Assembly (NCBI RefSeq): GCF_018130615.1
Contig: NZ_JAFCKB010000001.1
Span: 682,001 to 746,000 of the forward strand
DNA length: 64,000 nt
Direction: 5' to 3'
Source of the DNA: Bradyrhizobium manausense
Lineage (GTDB): Bacteria > Pseudomonadota > Alphaproteobacteria > Rhizobiales > Xanthobacteraceae
Shown: one piece after another, positions 63,648 to 64,000 of the stretch
How positions within the stretch are numbered: the stretch's first letter is position 1
Layout of the letters: every line of letters starts with the position of its first letter
Program-made: the position numbers and the translations under genes
Notes under the pieces: generated by a model
Database searches by the model: none
Seen by the model: the letters and a program-made list of their open reading frames with translations, nothing else
What the model was told of the DNA's origin: nothing

Positions 63648-63712
63648 CGGCCTGTTTAGCGACTTATTTAACGTGGCTGCAAGCCGGCCGGCTCAAATCA
63701 CCACGGGATAAG
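63648..63712 (-). ncRNA. SAM-II riboswitch upstream of metZ
   Basis: The minus strand reads CGTGGTGATTTGAGCC, GGCTTGCAGCCACG, TTAAATAAG and GCTAAACAGG, the conserved order of the SAM-II pseudoknot: P1 closing CGTGG/CCACG and GCC-GGC, the L1 UGAUUUG, then the UUAAA and GCUAAA strands. It binds S-adenosylmethionine and turns metZ off. Directly followed by a terminator hairpin. Confidence 0.9.
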
Positions 63713-63794
63713 TGATGCTCATATTCCGCAATGCCCTTTCCGTCAAGGCGTCCATCGGATAGCCGTAAAAGACTAGTATTTCCCGCAAGTCCGG

Positions 63795-64000
63795 ATGTAC
63801 TTGACCCCTGATGAGGACCCACGGTTGACGTTCACGGTTGCCGCCGACGCCAATGGTATCCTGCCCGACCGCATGATCGCGGCGATGGCGGAAGCAGGCC
63901 TCATCCTGCCCGCATACGATTTCGTCGAAAGCCAGATCCAGCCGGCGAGCCTCGATCTGCGCCTCGGCGACATCGCCTATCGCGTGCGCGCGAGCTTCCT
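63795..64000 (+). CDS. dcd: 2'-deoxycytidine 5'-triphosphate deaminase, 3' end outside window
   Basis: The first 68 codons only. Starts ATG 63795 (or a TTG ten codons later). ILPDRMIAAMAEAGLILPAYDF and ESQIQPASLDLRLG are the N-terminal signature of the long alphaproteobacterial dCTP deaminase, where SLDLRLG carries the nucleotide contacts. Converts dCTP to dUTP for thymidylate synthesis. Runs off the right edge. Confidence 0.85.
   Translation, partial: MYLTPDEDPRLTFTVAADANGILPDRMIAAMAEAGLILPAYDFVESQIQPASLDLRLGDIAYRVRASF

Overview
The window is a stretch of GC-rich alphaproteobacterial chromosome, most probably from Bradyrhizobium or a very close relative. Pointers are a BjaI/BjaR-type quorum-sensing pair, a GcrA cell-cycle regulator, a SAM-II riboswitch before metZ, a phoR-pstSCAB-phoU-phoB locus, and many short palindromic intergenic repeats. 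No rRNA, tRNA, CRISPR array, insertion sequence, prophage or nod/nif gene was recognised. Both ends cut genes (an amidase on the left, a dCTP deaminase on the right).

Region 1 (1-4.4 kb) is a carboxybiuret/allophanate nitrogen-release set: atzE-like amidase, atzH-like protein and a GntR regulator on +, with allophanate hydrolase on -. Region 2 (4.5-43 kb) is dominated by aromatic and hydroaromatic catabolism. A MarR regulator faces a feruloyl-CoA synthase across a perfect operator palindrome. A second MarR faces a CYP199A-like P450, which is followed by a solute-binding protein. After an NDH-2 gene and another lone binding protein comes a long minus-strand operon (aroE-like dehydrogenase, complete branched-chain-type ABC transporter, Gfo/Idh/MocA oxidoreductase, 3-dehydroshikimate dehydratase) preceded by a LysR gene. 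It reads as shikimate/quinate uptake and conversion to protocatechuate. The bjaR-bjaI pair follows with a lux box and two small flanking genes. Next come an HMGF ABC transporter with no binding protein, then a glutamine-synthetase-like enzyme, a Rieske oxygenase and an IclR regulator. Last is the aerobic benzoyl-CoA (box) cluster: a class II globin and boxR on -, benzoate-CoA ligase, an alpha/beta hydrolase, boxC and boxB on +. boxA is not in the window.

Region 3 (41.5-64 kb) is mostly housekeeping: SDR, polysaccharide deacetylase, OmpA-like protein, a YbhN-type membrane protein, the Pho/Pst locus with a Pho box, gcrA, argD-argF, hslO, apaG, an opgC plus two SGNH-like genes, metZ with its riboswitch, and dcd.

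The points most worth following up are: TGCA motifs spaced exactly 10 bp, found both before the 25.6-28.9 kb transporter and before boxC, which suggest that BoxR controls an aromatic-acid transporter 12 kb away; an opgC cassette carrying one intact and one catalytically dead SGNH paralogue; a glutamine synthetase-like/Rieske pair that resembles arylamine pathways; a globin gene in the boxR transcript; and a SAM-II riboswitch followed by what looks like a real transcription attenuator.
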